Assembly: GCA_024276655.1 (NCBI GenBank) | Contig: JAJRWU010000075.1 | Location: 1-64,000 of the forward strand | Origin: Planctomycetota bacterium | Lineage (GTDB): Bacteria > Planctomycetota > Planctomycetia > Pirellulales > Pirellulaceae | Length of the DNA stretch: 64,000 nt | Direction of reading: 5' to 3' | Shown: positions 8,847-17,945 of the stretch, piece after piece | How the letters are laid out: each line of letters starts with the position of its first letter | How positions within the stretch are numbered: position 1 is the stretch's first letter | Translations under genes and position numbers: made by a program | The notes under the pieces: model-generated | The model's input: the letters and a program-made list of their open reading frames with translations, nothing else | Database searches by the model: none | What the model was told of the DNA's origin: nothing

Positions 8847-11366
8847 CTAATCCTTAAACACGAATTCGGGTGTGTTGAGCATGGCCCACATGAGATCTTC
8901 CAACGCTTGACGACGGTTTTTGTTCGCGGCCAAAAACTGTTCGGCGTTCGCCTTTTCGGCTGCGGAGGGAAGCCGGGCGTAGATCGCCAAATACAGTTCC
9001 TCAATGACTTCGCTTTCGGTGCGGTCGCTCTTGGCGAGGCGCGCGGCGCGGCCGGCGTCGGAAGTCACCTTGGCATGCAGCGCCGGAGCGTTCATCAAGT
9101 GCAAAGCCTGCGTGACCGTTGTTTCGCCGGTGCGCTCGCAGGGCGGGTCTTGGTTGGGGTCGGGTCGGCCGAAGGTGTCTAAGAACAGGGATCCGACGCG
9201 CCGCGTCCAGAGTTCGGCGGCGCGGGCGTTGGGCGGCATGGCGGCGAAGGCGGTGGGAACTTCGGTGATATCGCAGATCGCATCGTGCATGACTTCCGCG
9301 TTGAGCCGCTGCCGATAATGGCGGGAAAAATTGCGCGTGTCGCTCACGTTGCGATCGCTCGGCAAGGAACTCAGGCTATAAACATACGAATTGGTAATGG
9401 TGCGAATGAGTTGTTTGATGTCATATTTTTGACGACGAAATTCCTCGCCCAACGCTTGCAAAAGTGGCCCGTTGCTGGGCGGGTTGGTGGCGCGCAGGTC
9501 GTCGACTGGTTCGACGAGGCCGCGCCCCATGAGGTCGGCCCAAACGCGGTTGACCATCACCTGCACGAAATAATCGTTTTGCGGGGAGGTCATCCAGTTG
9601 GCCAGCACGGCGCGGGGATCGTCGTCGGGGCCAATCTTGGCCGCTTCGCCGAACAGCGGTTCCGGCGGCATGACCTTGCCGGTGCGAGGATGCTTCACGC
9701 TGCCCGACTTGGTCACGTAGATCATCTCTTCGCCACCGGAAATCGGCGGCGAAAGCCCCGTGCCTTTATGGCCAACACGCGAGAAATAGGCGGCAAAACG
9801 ATAGAAATCGGCCTGCTCCCATTTCTCCGAAGGATGATGATGGCACTTGGTGCACTCCAGGCGAATGCCCAAAAAAAGCTGGCTGACCAGCGTGGTCACT
9901 TCGTCGGGCGAACGGCGGTCGCGAAACAAGGTGGCCGCTCCGTTGCGCCAGGTGCTCCCTTGCGCCGCCACCAATTCACGCACGAACTGGTCGTACGGTT
10001 TGTTTTCGCGGAAGCTCTGGCGGATCCAATTGTCATAGTTGAACACCGCCTTAATGCCCACCCGGTAAGGATTCGGCCGCAGCAGGTCCGACCACTTCGT
10101 GGCCCAATGGTCGGCATACTCAGGCCGCTCCAGCAGTGCGTCGACCAACTGCGGGCGTTTGCCGGGTTGGCGGCTCTACAGGAATGCACGCGATTCTTCG
10201 GGCGTCGGCAAGCGGCCGATGATGTCGATATATACGCGGCGCAGGAATTTTTCGTCGCCCGCCGGCGCCGAAGGCGTGATGCCCAACGACTGCTGTTTCG
10301 CCCATGCATGTTCATCGATGAAATTGTAACGCGGCAGCGCGGCGTACAATTCCGGCGGCGGCGGGTTGGCCAAGGGGATGGCCGTACGACAAATCGCGAT
10401 TTGGCCCATGTAGCGCGCCATGATCGCGGCTTCTCCGGGAATCGGCCCGGCGGTGAGTTTGCCCGCAGCGCTCACCGCCACGACAGCGCTCTCGTTCGAC
10501 TGGAATGTGGTTTGACCGGTGACATCGCGTTGCGAGCCATCGGCATAATGCGCCGTGACGAGCAACTGCTGCTCCTCGCCCGGCCGCAAAAAACGCTGCA
10601 TGGGCGAGACCGTAACGCTGGCGAGCGTCGATTCCCCAGCGGCATGGCGCGGCATGCCGCTGGCCACCCAACGCAAGAGGGTGGCGTAATCGTGTTCGGC
10701 GAGATCTAGACGTTTCCCACCGCCGTGCGGCGCAGCGGCTGTCGCCTTGCGCAGCAGCAAACTTCTCTCGGGCGCCGCCGGAAAGATGCGGCGGCCTCTT
10801 GATTGCTGCGTTAGGGCGCTAAAATCAAAATCGGAATCGAAACCCAACAGAGAAAGCTGAAAACCGTTTTGGCCACGCGCCTTGCCGTGGCACGGCCCGC
10901 CGCTGCAACCTCGCGCCGCCAGAATCGGCTGGATATCAAGCTGGAAACTGACCGGCAAATCGGCGGCCGCGTCTTGCACGACAACTTTCGCCTCCACGCG
11001 TTTGCCCGCCAACGTGGCCGCCACAATACCGACGCCGTCGGCCAGCGGACGCACCACGCCGTCGGCGTCGATACGAATAATGTTCGGGGTGGGCGTGGAA
11101 AACGTCACCGTGTTCGTGACATCTGCAATGCGCTCGCCCAATGTTCCGCTCACCAACAGGCGTTGCAGAGCCGCTTTGCCGCGCAAGGTGAATTCCGCGG
11201 GGACGATCGTCAAGCCGTCGAAGTTCTCACCCTTTGTTTGATCACCAACTTCTTGTTCCGCGGCCAATGCGGAATTCGGCGTCAAGGGAATGACCGGCAG
11301 GCCGCCGATGAGCATCCAACTGATGACAAACAGCAACGCGCAACGGGAGGGGAGGGTCGTGAACAT
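8847..11366 (-). pseudogene. PSCyt1/DUF1549/DUF1553 (PSD1) surface cytochrome-like protein, interrupted by an in-frame TAG
   Basis: One frame of about 840 codons, cut by TAG at 10176-10178. The N-terminal part (11366-10179) has a signal peptide, a BIG2-type Ig domain (FSTPTPNIIRIDADGVVRPL), a planctomycete cytochrome-like segment with C-S-G-G-P-C-H-G-K, a second BIG2-type domain and the start of DUF1549 (RVYIDIIGRLPTPEESRAFL). The C-terminal part (10175-8847) continues DUF1549 (LVDALLERPEYADHWATKWSD, CTKCHHHPSEKW) and contains DUF1553 (NDYFVQVMVNRVWADLMGRG, LDTFGRPDPNQDPPCERTG). The stop lies inside DUF1549; CAG would restore it. It is the first gene of the operon with DUF1501, PPC and esterase. 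Either a true nonsense mutation or a sequence error. Confidence 0.85.
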
Positions 11367-11486
11367 AGAGCGATTTTGGGGAGAGGAAGGTCAATAGGGG
11401 GAGGATGTGAGGTGTTTCCCATTCTAACGCAATTCAAGACGCAAACCCAGCAGAAATCGGTTTTTACGTGCTTTGTCCCCACGCAA

Positions 11487-11760
11487 ACCGTCATTCCCGC
11501 GCAGGCGTTATACACAATTTTTTTTGGCGCCGGGTCCGAAGGTCATCCAAGCGGCGGCGTTCGCCTGAAAACCGATCCCGGAGGGATTCAAGCCTCCGGC
11601 TTGTAACGAACTTTTGCCTGCTTCAATCGATGGCGAGAATTTTGCGTCCCGGGTGAAAAAAACCTGCCGGGTTGTCGAATGACTTACGTATAAACAACGG
11701 GGCGGGAATTCCAGCCGGTCGCGTACATCACTGGATTCCCGCCCGCGCGGGAATGACGAC
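11487..11760. repeat. intergenic segment with REP-like inverted ends
   Basis: The 540-base gap between the PSD1 gene and tRNA-Ser has no convincing gene. CGTCATTCCCGCGCAGGCG (about 11490-11508) and CCCGCCCGCGCGGGAATGACGA (about 11736-11757) are inverted relative to each other, and the right copy is itself a GC hairpin. The same CCCGCC..GCGGGAATGAC motif lies inside family B elements at 27260 and 46258. Between the ends are short local hairpins (GGGATTCAAGCCTCCGGCTTG) and T- or A-rich tracts. Confidence 0.4.
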
Positions 11761-11907
11761 ATTGTTTCGAGGCGGTTGCTTTGAGGCATTTCCCGAGCCA
11801 CTCCGTAGTTTTCATCGCTGTTGCTGATCTTCCCAGTTTCCGTGCAACGGGTTAAAATTCAGGCAATCGCCGGCGGCTGTGTTAGAAGAAAGCCGCGTTT
11901 CGCTTCC

Positions 11908-11989
11908 GGAGGGTAAGCGAATGGCTAGCGGCCTCATTGGAAATGAGGCGCTCCGTAAGGAGTTGCGGGTTCGAGTCCCGTGCCCTCCG
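11908..11989 (+). tRNA. tRNA-Ser (GGA)
   Basis: Folded by eye as class II tRNA. Acceptor GGAGGGT/GCCCTCC (last pair T-G) with discriminator G at 11989; D-loop with GG; anticodon stem CCTCA/TGAGG enclosing loop TTGGAAA, so the anticodon is GGA (11939-11941) reading UCC and UCU; long variable arm CTCC-GTAA-GGAG; T-arm GCGGG-TTCGAGT-CCCGT. Length, G73 and the long variable arm all indicate serine. The 3' CCA is not encoded (CCT follows). It stands alone, with the kinase gene converging on it. Confidence 0.95.
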
Positions 11990-12109
11990 CCTTGACGGAC
12001 GCCGCCGTCGCAAGTGCTTGCTTGATAGTATCTTGCGGCGGCGCGTTTTTATTGGCGCCACTAACCGTGTGAAGGTTGGCTGCGTCAAAACCGTTGCGTT
12101 ACAACCCGT

Positions 12110-13555
12110 TCAATCGGCGGTTTGGCCGCAAGGCAGCCGTAGCACGAATTCGGCGCCTTCGTTGGGCTGGCTGTCGACCTCAATCGAACCGCCGTGCATT
12201 GCAACCACCCGCCAACACCAACACAGGCCAAAGCCCAGGCCACGCCCAGCTTCCCGGCCGGAGAAAAAGGGGTCGAACAGATGGCGCCGCGTCGTGGCGT
12301 CGAAGCCGGGTCCGTTATCGGCCACGCGAATTTCAATCAACGACGAATCCGCGAACCGCTCGGCGGGAACGAACTTCGCTCGAATCGAAACCACGCCGGC
12401 GGGGTTGGCTGCTTGCAGGGCGTTGGTCGTTAAGGCTCGCAATCCGACCAGCAACTGCTGTTGGTCGAGGAACACCGGCTGCGGGATTTCATCGCATTGC
12501 ACTTCGAGAGCCGCCTGCTGGGCAATCGCCAAGGGCTCCATCTCCTGTTTCAAGGTGGAGAGAACATCGTGCAGGTCAACGTCTGCGCGATGCAGCGCGG
12601 GAGGTTTGGCGAAGAGCATCATGTTGGCGATCATTTCATGGGCGCGAAAGGCCTGGCTGTTGATCATGGCCAACTTTTGCCGCCGCTCGGGGTCGGTTTC
12701 ATCTCGCAACAAGGTTTGCGCGCGGGACGATATATTCGCCAGAGGATTGTTGAATTCGTGTCCGGCGCCGTAGGCCAAGGCGTACATCGCCGCGATTTTT
12801 TCCTGCTCCAGCAAATTCTGGAAGTTGTCTTCCAGACCGCGAAGCCCGGCCAACCGTGCCGCGAGTTGGGGCAATGCCTTTTCGGCTGGCCGGCGTTTGC
12901 ATTGCCAGCGGCGTTGGATCTTTTTGTGCAGCGATGGCTTGAGCACAGTAAGCTGGGGCGGGTCGCTGGAAACCAGGAACTCGCGGCCGAAAAGGTCGCA
13001 CACGATTTCACGCACCGTCGCGATAACCGACGTGGCGGACGCGGCGGACGCGGCTGAGTCTCGATTCGCCAACCCCGTTAACCAAGCGGGAAGGGAGTTT
13101 CTCGCGGTAGGATCGTTCCTCAAAATACGAGGCGCCAAAAAGAGCAGTCCGAGCACGTGTGCCTGACCTGCTGCTTGGGCGTCGTGAGGAAAGGCGGCTC
13201 GACATTTTTTCGCCAACATCACGCTGGCGGTGAACAGCCGCACGTGTTCGCCGCTCGGTGATGCTCTTTCAATGTGCACTCTTTCAACGTACTCCGCCAA
13301 GGCAAGTTGCGATAATCCTTCTTGGTCGAGCCAAGCGGCCAGTGTTTGGATATCGGCGGGCGTTTTCTCGGCGGAACGTTGGGCGATCCAGAGCGCAAAC
13401 GCCGGCTCTCGTGCAATCGTGGCTGAAAACCGCGTGAGGCGTTTTTCAGCCGAGGGCAAGCAGAGAGCCCGCCAGAGTTCATCGGCGGCGCGGGGAGAGA
13501 GAGGGAGTTTTGGTTGGGTTGGGGCGTCGGCGGTGAGCGTTGGTAGAAACAACAT
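12110..13555 (-). CDS. soluble sensor histidine kinase
   Basis: 481 residues, no membrane segment. The N-terminal ~240 residues are helical and unrecognised; the LFTASVMLAKKCRAAFPHDAQAAGQAHVLGLL region recalls HDOD/HD-like helical bundles, but no HD pair is clear. The kinase core is complete: H-box GAGHEFNNPL with His266, N-box LTTNALQAAN, G1 DNGPGF, F-box DPFFSG and G2 GRGLGFGL. The HEFNNPL form of the H-box is typical of NtrB-like kinases. It lies 130 bases downstream of the receiver/HTH protein on the same strand, so the two likely form a two-component pair; the input signal must be cytoplasmic. Confidence 0.85.
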   Translation of the reverse strand: MLFLPTLTADAPTQPKLPLSPRAADELWRALCLPSAEKRLTRFSATIAREPAFALWIAQRSAEKTPADIQTLAAWLDQEGLSQLALAEYVERVHIERASPSGEHVRLFTASVMLAKKCRAAFPHDAQAAGQAHVLGLLFLAPRILRNDPTARNSLPAWLTGLANRDSAASAASATSVIATVREIVCDLFGREFLVSSDPPQLTVLKPSLHKKIQRRWQCKRRPAEKALPQLAARLAGLRGLEDNFQNLLEQEKIAAMYALAYGAGHEFNNPLANISSRAQTLLRDETDPERRQKLAMINSQAFRAHEMIANMMLFAKPPALHRADVDLHDVLSTLKQEMEPLAIAQQAALEVQCDEIPQPVFLDQQQLLVGLRALTTNALQAANPAGVVSIRAKFVPAERFADSSLIEIRVADNGPGFDATTRRHLFDPFFSGREAGRGLGFGLCWCWRVVAMHGGSIEVDSQPNEGAEFVLRLPCGQTAD

Positions 13556-13685
13556 AGGTTGTACTGCTCACCGCAAAGGATTTTTAACGCCTCTACAAAA
13601 AAACGACGCGCCAACACCGCTGGCGATGGCGCGTCGTCTGATCATTTTACTTGTGCCCAGCGAAAAAGCCCGGCATGTTACGTAC

Positions 13686-14273
13686 TTACCGAATTGACGA
13701 CGAGGGCCGCTCAATTTCGAGCATTTCGCAGCATCGATCGAGCAGACGTTCTACTTCAAACGGCTTTTGCATGAAGTCGTTGGCGCCGGCGGCCTTCAAG
13801 TCGGCCACTTTTTCCGCCTCCACCATGCCGGAAATGCAAATGATTTTGACATCGTGGAGGTTGGTGTCGGCCCGCACACGCTGGCAAACTTCCTTACCGT
13901 TGATGTCGGGCAACATGACGTCGAGCACGACCAAGTCAGGACGAAAATCCTTGACCGCCATGCCCGCCTCGAAGCCGTTGTTTGCAGTTCGGACTTCAAA
14001 ACGGCTGTCCCGCAGGAAGACGTCGGAAAGCAAATCGACGAGGTCTTCGTCGTCGTCGACGATCAGCACCCGTCGCTTGCCGCTTTCCAGGGCGTCGGTC
14101 GGGATGCCGTTCTCTTTCATAAAGGAGAACAGCAAGTCGCGAGGAATGCGGCGGAAGCGGCTGCCGGGAACGCGAAATCCCTTCAACTGTCCGTTATCAA
14201 AGCAGCGAATAATAGTCTGCTGGCTGACCTTGCAGATTTTCGCCGCCTCACCGGTCGTGAACACCGTTTTCAT
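13686..14273 (-). CDS. response regulator with N-terminal excisionase-type HTH
   Basis: 195 residues. The N-terminal ~55 residues form a MerR/excisionase-like winged helix (FTTGEAAKICKVSQQTIIRC ... FRVPGSRFRRIPRDLL). A receiver domain from about residue 67 has the acidic pair DDDED, phosphoacceptor Asp118 in VVLDVMLP, the Thr/Ser position in ICISG and Lys in MQKPF. DNA-binding first, receiver second is the reverse of the usual order. GAGGGTGG lies 6 bases before the ATG. A strong sigma70-type promoter lies about 220 bases upstream (14503-14530). Transcription likely runs on into the kinase gene. It probably represses or activates its targets on phosphorylation by the downstream kinase. Confidence 0.85.
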   Translation of the reverse strand: MKTVFTTGEAAKICKVSQQTIIRCFDNGQLKGFRVPGSRFRRIPRDLLFSFMKENGIPTDALESGKRRVLIVDDDEDLVDLLSDVFLRDSRFEVRTANNGFEAGMAVKDFRPDLVVLDVMLPDINGKEVCQRVRADTNLHDVKIICISGMVEAEKVADLKAAGANDFMQKPFEVERLLDRCCEMLEIERPSSSIR

Positions 14274-14502
14274 AAGTAACCACCCTCTCCTTAGGCGATG
14301 GTTGGACTAGCAGGAACCGAAATCACACGGCAATCGCGGTTCAAAAAAAACATCCGTTTTCGCACGCGGCAGCGTGGCTAGTCTGAGACTCCCTCGTCAC
14401 ACAAAACTTCGCCGCGTACGCAATCATCACAAGCTTCTGTTTTAATCCATTTACTTGGTTTGCCCGGCCCTTCCAAGATTGCCGAACTTACCAAGTGCAG
14501 GC

Positions 14503-14530
14503 ATTATACGCGTCTTGGAGTCTCAGTCAA
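14503..14530 (-). promoter_or_regulatory. sigma70-type promoter of the response-regulator gene
   Basis: Read on the minus strand: -35 TTGACT (14530-14525), 16-base spacer, -10 TATAAT (14508-14503). It faces the receiver/HTH gene starting at 14273, leaving a leader of roughly 220 bases. The 410-base gap 14274-14683 otherwise holds an A/T-rich stretch and no gene. Confidence 0.65.
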
Positions 14531-14683
14531 GATTGATGATATTAACGTAACCGCAACACACAAAACATCTTGTAGCAATCAAGCCGAAAAATATCCTGCA
14601 ATTTTTTTTACCCGTTTCCACTCGGGCGGCGGAATGCATGCTGGTAGTTTGCGCCCAATGAACCGTTTCGCGGCCTTAGGCGG

Positions 14684-16510
14684 CTACTCGCCCGACGATT
14701 TGAGACGCGCCAGAACCATGGCCACATCGGCCGGCGTGATGCCGCTAATACGACTTGCCTGGTCGAGGCTATGCGGCCGAATGCGTGTCAATTTCTCTTT
14801 GGCTTCAGTTCGCAAATGCGGCATTTGCGAGTAGTTGAAATCGGCGGGGATTTTTTTGGAGGCCAAGCGGCGCTGCCGGGCGACTTGCAACTCCTGCCGC
14901 GATATGTAGCCCGCGTATTTGACGTCATGCACGACTTGTTCGGCAGCGGCTGGCGAAACGTCCGCCAGTTGCGGGCAGCGTAAAATAACATCTTCCCAGC
15001 AGGCGTCGGGTCGGCGGAGGAACTTTGCCAGCGAAACATTTTCCGTGCGAGTTTCTTCCAGGCAGCGCATCGCGTCGGCGATTTCGGTTTCTTTTTTTTG
15101 CAACCGGGTTAGACGCTCATGGCCGACCAGTTGCTGCTCCGCGCCAACGCGCGTCAGCCGCCGGTCGGCATTATCTTGCCGCAATAAAAGCCGATATTCC
15201 GCACGGCTGGTGAACATGCGATAGGGTTCGTCGACGCTGCAATTCACGAGGTCGTCGAGCAACACGCCGATATATGCTTGATCGCGTCGCAACACCCAGG
15301 GCTCCTTGCCTTGCAGACGCAACGCCGCGTTGGCGCCAGCCATGAGTCCTTGGGCGGCGGCTTCTTCGTAGCCGGTGGTGCCGTTGATCTGACCGGCGAA
15401 ATAGAGCCCGCCCACGCGTTTGGTTTCCAGCCAGGCATACAGTTGATCGGGCGGGCAAAAATCGTATTCCACGGCGTACCCATAACGCATGATGGTCGCA
15501 TGTTCACAGCCTGGAATGAGCTTGAAAATGGCGTCCTGGATATCGCGCGGGAGGCTGGTCGAGATGCCGTTCACATACACTTCGGCCGTGCGGCGGCCCT
15601 CCGGTTCGAGAAACAGTTGGTGCTGATCCTTATCGGCGAAACGCACGACTTTATCTTCAATCGAAGGGCAATACCGCGGACCGCCGCCCTTGATTTGTCC
15701 GCTGTACATCGGCGCCCGGTGCAGGTTGGCGCGGATCAGTTCATGAATCCGCGTGTTGGTGTGGGTGATCCAGCAGGGCAGCTGTTCGACGTGCAAGGCG
15801 TCGGTCAGAAACGAAAACGGCTGGGGCGGTTCGTCGCCGGGCTGGCGTTCGGTGCGGCTGTAGTCGATGGTGTTTCCGTTTAATCGCGGCGGCGTTCCCG
15901 TTTTGAAGCGTTCTAATCGAAAGCCGAGTTTTTGCAGGGCGCCGCTAATTCCCTGGGTTGTTCCTTCGCCCGCACGTCCGCCGGGCGTTTTTTCCTCGCC
16001 GGTATGCATGATGGCTTGCAGGAACGTGCCGGTGGTGAGAATCACCGCCGGGGCGCGGTAGAGTGCAGCGCCCCGTGTTCGCACGCCCACAATGCGCGCC
16101 TGCCCGCCAACTTCTTCGGTGAGCAACTCCTCGACGGTTTCCTGTCGAAGATCAAGTCCCGCCTGCAATTCAACCCGATACTTGATTTCCTGCTGGTAGG
16201 CTTTTTTATCGGCCTGTGCGCGAGGGCTGTGCATCGCGGGGCCCTTACGGCGATTCAGCATGCGAAATTGAATGCCGGTGCGATCAATGGCCATTCCCAT
16301 CGCGCCGCCCAGGGCGTCAATCTCGCGCACGATGTGCCCTTTCGCGACGCCGCCAATCGCCGGATTACAACTCATCTGGCCGACGGTGTCGCAGTTGGTC
16401 GTTAATAACGCCACTTTGGCGCCCACCCGCGCAGCGGCCAACGCCGCCTCAACGCCCGCATGACCGGCGCCGACCACCACTACATCGTATTCATAGGTAC
16501 ACGCGATCAT
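14684..16510 (-). CDS. mnmG: tRNA uridine-5-carboxymethylaminomethyl modification enzyme MnmG (GidA)
   Basis: 608 residues, near the usual 620-630. FAD- and NADH-binding partner of MnmE; together they put the cm(n)m5 group on wobble U34 of tRNAs. The FAD motif [20 protein letters not shown] opens the protein. Family signatures [30 protein letters not shown], the C-containing [35 protein letters not shown] and C-terminal [17 protein letters not shown] are all intact. mnmE and rsmG are not adjacent. A -35 TTGACA lies upstream at 16570. The gene ends about 410 bases before the response regulator and is probably monocistronic. Confidence 0.96.
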   Translation of the reverse strand: MIACTYEYDVVVVGAGHAGVEAALAAARVGAKVALLTTNCDTVGQMSCNPAIGGVAKGHIVREIDALGGAMGMAIDRTGIQFRMLNRRKGPAMHSPRAQADKKAYQQEIKYRVELQAGLDLRQETVEELLTEEVGGQARIVGVRTRGAALYRAPAVILTTGTFLQAIMHTGEEKTPGGRAGEGTTQGISGALQKLGFRLERFKTGTPPRLNGNTIDYSRTERQPGDEPPQPFSFLTDALHVEQLPCWITHTNTRIHELIRANLHRAPMYSGQIKGGGPRYCPSIEDKVVRFADKDQHQLFLEPEGRRTAEVYVNGISTSLPRDIQDAIFKLIPGCEHATIMRYGYAVEYDFCPPDQLYAWLETKRVGGLYFAGQINGTTGYEEAAAQGLMAGANAALRLQGKEPWVLRRDQAYIGVLLDDLVNCSVDEPYRMFTSRAEYRLLLRQDNADRRLTRVGAEQQLVGHERLTRLQKKETEIADAMRCLEETRTENVSLAKFLRRPDACWEDVILRCPQLADVSPAAAEQVVHDVKYAGYISRQELQVARQRRLASKKIPADFNYSQMPHLRTEAKEKLTRIRPHSLDQASRISGITPADVAMVLARLKSSGE

Positions 16511-16545
16511 TAGCGCTGTATGCCTTCCGCAGTTACACGGCAGAC

Positions 16546-16575
16546 ATTCTCATTGAGGAGGATGCAACATGTCAA
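16546..16575 (-). promoter_or_regulatory. candidate promoter of mnmG
   Basis: On the minus strand, a perfect -35 TTGACA (16575-16570) is followed after 18 bases by GAGAAT (16551-16546), a 4/6 match to the -10 consensus, about 35 bases before the mnmG ATG. The -35 is strong and the -10 weak, so this is tentative. Confidence 0.4.
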
Positions 16576-16638
16576 AATAGGTAAAACAGGCCGTCCGAGA
16601 GGCGCCATAACCGGTCGGAAAGAAATCATTTTCGTAAG

Positions 16639-16740
16639 TAGAAAGTGTGGAAGCATTAAATCTGAATGGACGTTTGAGAAGCCCGGCTTTTTGAAAAAGC
16701 CGGGCTTCTGAACCGGGAAGTAATTTTTCCACGCTTTCTA
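16639..16740. repeat. palindromic repeat, family A (copy 2), with TA flanks
   Basis: Core hairpin at 16678-16708 (GAAGCCCGGCTTTTT, G, then its complement). Outer arms TAGAAAGTGTGGAA (16639-16652) and TTCCACGCTTTCTA (16727-16740) pair with one mismatch and begin and end with TA, as expected for a TA target-site duplication. Arm sequence differs from copy 1 but is self-complementary. It lies between the divergent mnmG and TANGO2-like genes. Confidence 0.8.
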
Positions 16741-17045
16741 AGAACGCTTGTGGCTAGAGAATGTTCGCTGGCGCGGGCCTCCGTTGCAAGGTATCCACTG
16801 CCGCGGCACAACGCAAACGCCTCTTTTTCGGGAGTTCTAGGGGCCGGATTTCGCCCTACGCCCCTGAATTTCGAGGGGTGCGTCAGGACTATGTGAAAAA
16901 AGTCACTAACAACCCTCTCCGGGGGGGTGTCCAACGACGGCAAAGAATAATAGATTGGTTCGTAGTGAAAGACATCTCATTTGTAGGTAGACGCACCCCA
17001 CGAATCATCTGAAACGACTCCACCTGAAAACACGAAGAAAATCCT

Positions 17046-17819
17046 ATGTGCCTGTTGGCGATTCAATACAAACTCGTGCCGGAATCCCCCATTCTGGTGG
17101 CTGCTAATCGTGAAGAACTTTATTCACGGCCCACGCTTCCTCCCTCGATCCAGTCGGGCAAGCCGCGCGTGCTGTGCGGCGCCGACCAGCAGGCGGGCGG
17201 CACGTGGCTGGGCGTGAATCAGCATGGACTGTTCATTGGCGCCTGCAACCGCCTGAAACTCATGCCAGCCTTTAACGCCCGCTCTCGCGGCGTGTTGTGT
17301 CGTGAACTGATGCGCGCCGAATCGGCGCGAGAAGCGGTCGACATGGCGTTGGAAGAACTCAATACGGGCGAATTTGAAGGCGTGAATTACGTGTGCGCCG
17401 ATGGTGAAAGCGGCTGGATTGTACACGGCGGCGATGAACTGGAAGTCGTGCCGTTGGAAGAGGGTTTGACGATCATCGCCAATAACGATGCCAACGACCC
17501 TCGCGACGAACGCGTGAAAATGGCGCATCGGCTGCTTTCTCTGCAAACATTGGATTCTCCAGTCAAGTTTTTGGCGGTGGCCAGCAAGGTTTTTGCTCGG
17601 GCGCCCTCTCCGCCCGGTCGGCCCAGCATGGTGTATCGCGGCAAGGAACGCGGCACGGTGAGTTCCACGCTGCTTTCGCTGGGCTCCAAGCCACGCGACG
17701 CTATTTATCAGTACGCCGCCGGCGCGCCCGACAAAGCCAAGTACGAAGACTATTCCCCACTCTTGCGGGATATTCTCAGCCGTGGTTTGCGAGAAGCACG
17801 CACCAAAGCAGAGGCCTAA
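17046..17819 (+). CDS. NRDE/TANGO2 family protein
   Basis: 257 residues. The protein starts with the invariant Cys2 (MCLLAIQYKL), as in Ntn-hydrolase-like TANGO2 proteins, followed by the NRDE motif as A-N-R-E-E-L-Y-S-R-P. GGTWLGVNQHGLFIGACNR is the second conserved block; DGESGWIVHGGDELEVVPL and IIANNDANDPRDERV complete the match. The biochemical role of the family is not settled; links to haem or lipid handling have been proposed for the human protein. It is monocistronic, with a family A repeat directly after the stop that can serve as terminator. Confidence 0.88.
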   Translation: MCLLAIQYKLVPESPILVAANREELYSRPTLPPSIQSGKPRVLCGADQQAGGTWLGVNQHGLFIGACNRLKLMPAFNARSRGVLCRELMRAESAREAVDMALEELNTGEFEGVNYVCADGESGWIVHGGDELEVVPLEEGLTIIANNDANDPRDERVKMAHRLLSLQTLDSPVKFLAVASKVFARAPSPPGRPSMVYRGKERGTVSSTLLSLGSKPRDAIYQYAAGAPDKAKYEDYSPLLRDILSRGLREARTKAEA

Positions 17820-17920
17820 GGAATAGTCCCGAATTTACCTACCGAATTAAAAGCCCGGCATTTTCAAAATGCCGGGCTTTTTCGAGCTACGACAGGGAAC
17901 TTATTTTAGGACAGTTCCTA
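17820..17920. repeat. palindromic repeat, family A (copy 3), with TA flanks
   Basis: Core hairpin 17849-17882 (AAAAGCCCGGCATTTT, C, complement). Outer arms AGGAATAGTCC and GGACAGTTCC, each bordered by TA. The left TA belongs to the stop codon of the TANGO2-like gene, so the element abuts the coding end. It lies between this gene and the permease start. Confidence 0.8.
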
Positions 17921-17945
17921 AGCCGAGCCACAGGAAAAACACCCT

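Noticed and set aside
13662-13695. Further complete family A copy
   Set aside because: Only one half of the core (AAAAAGCCCGGCAT) and a TTACCGAATT piece remain; no hairpin can form.
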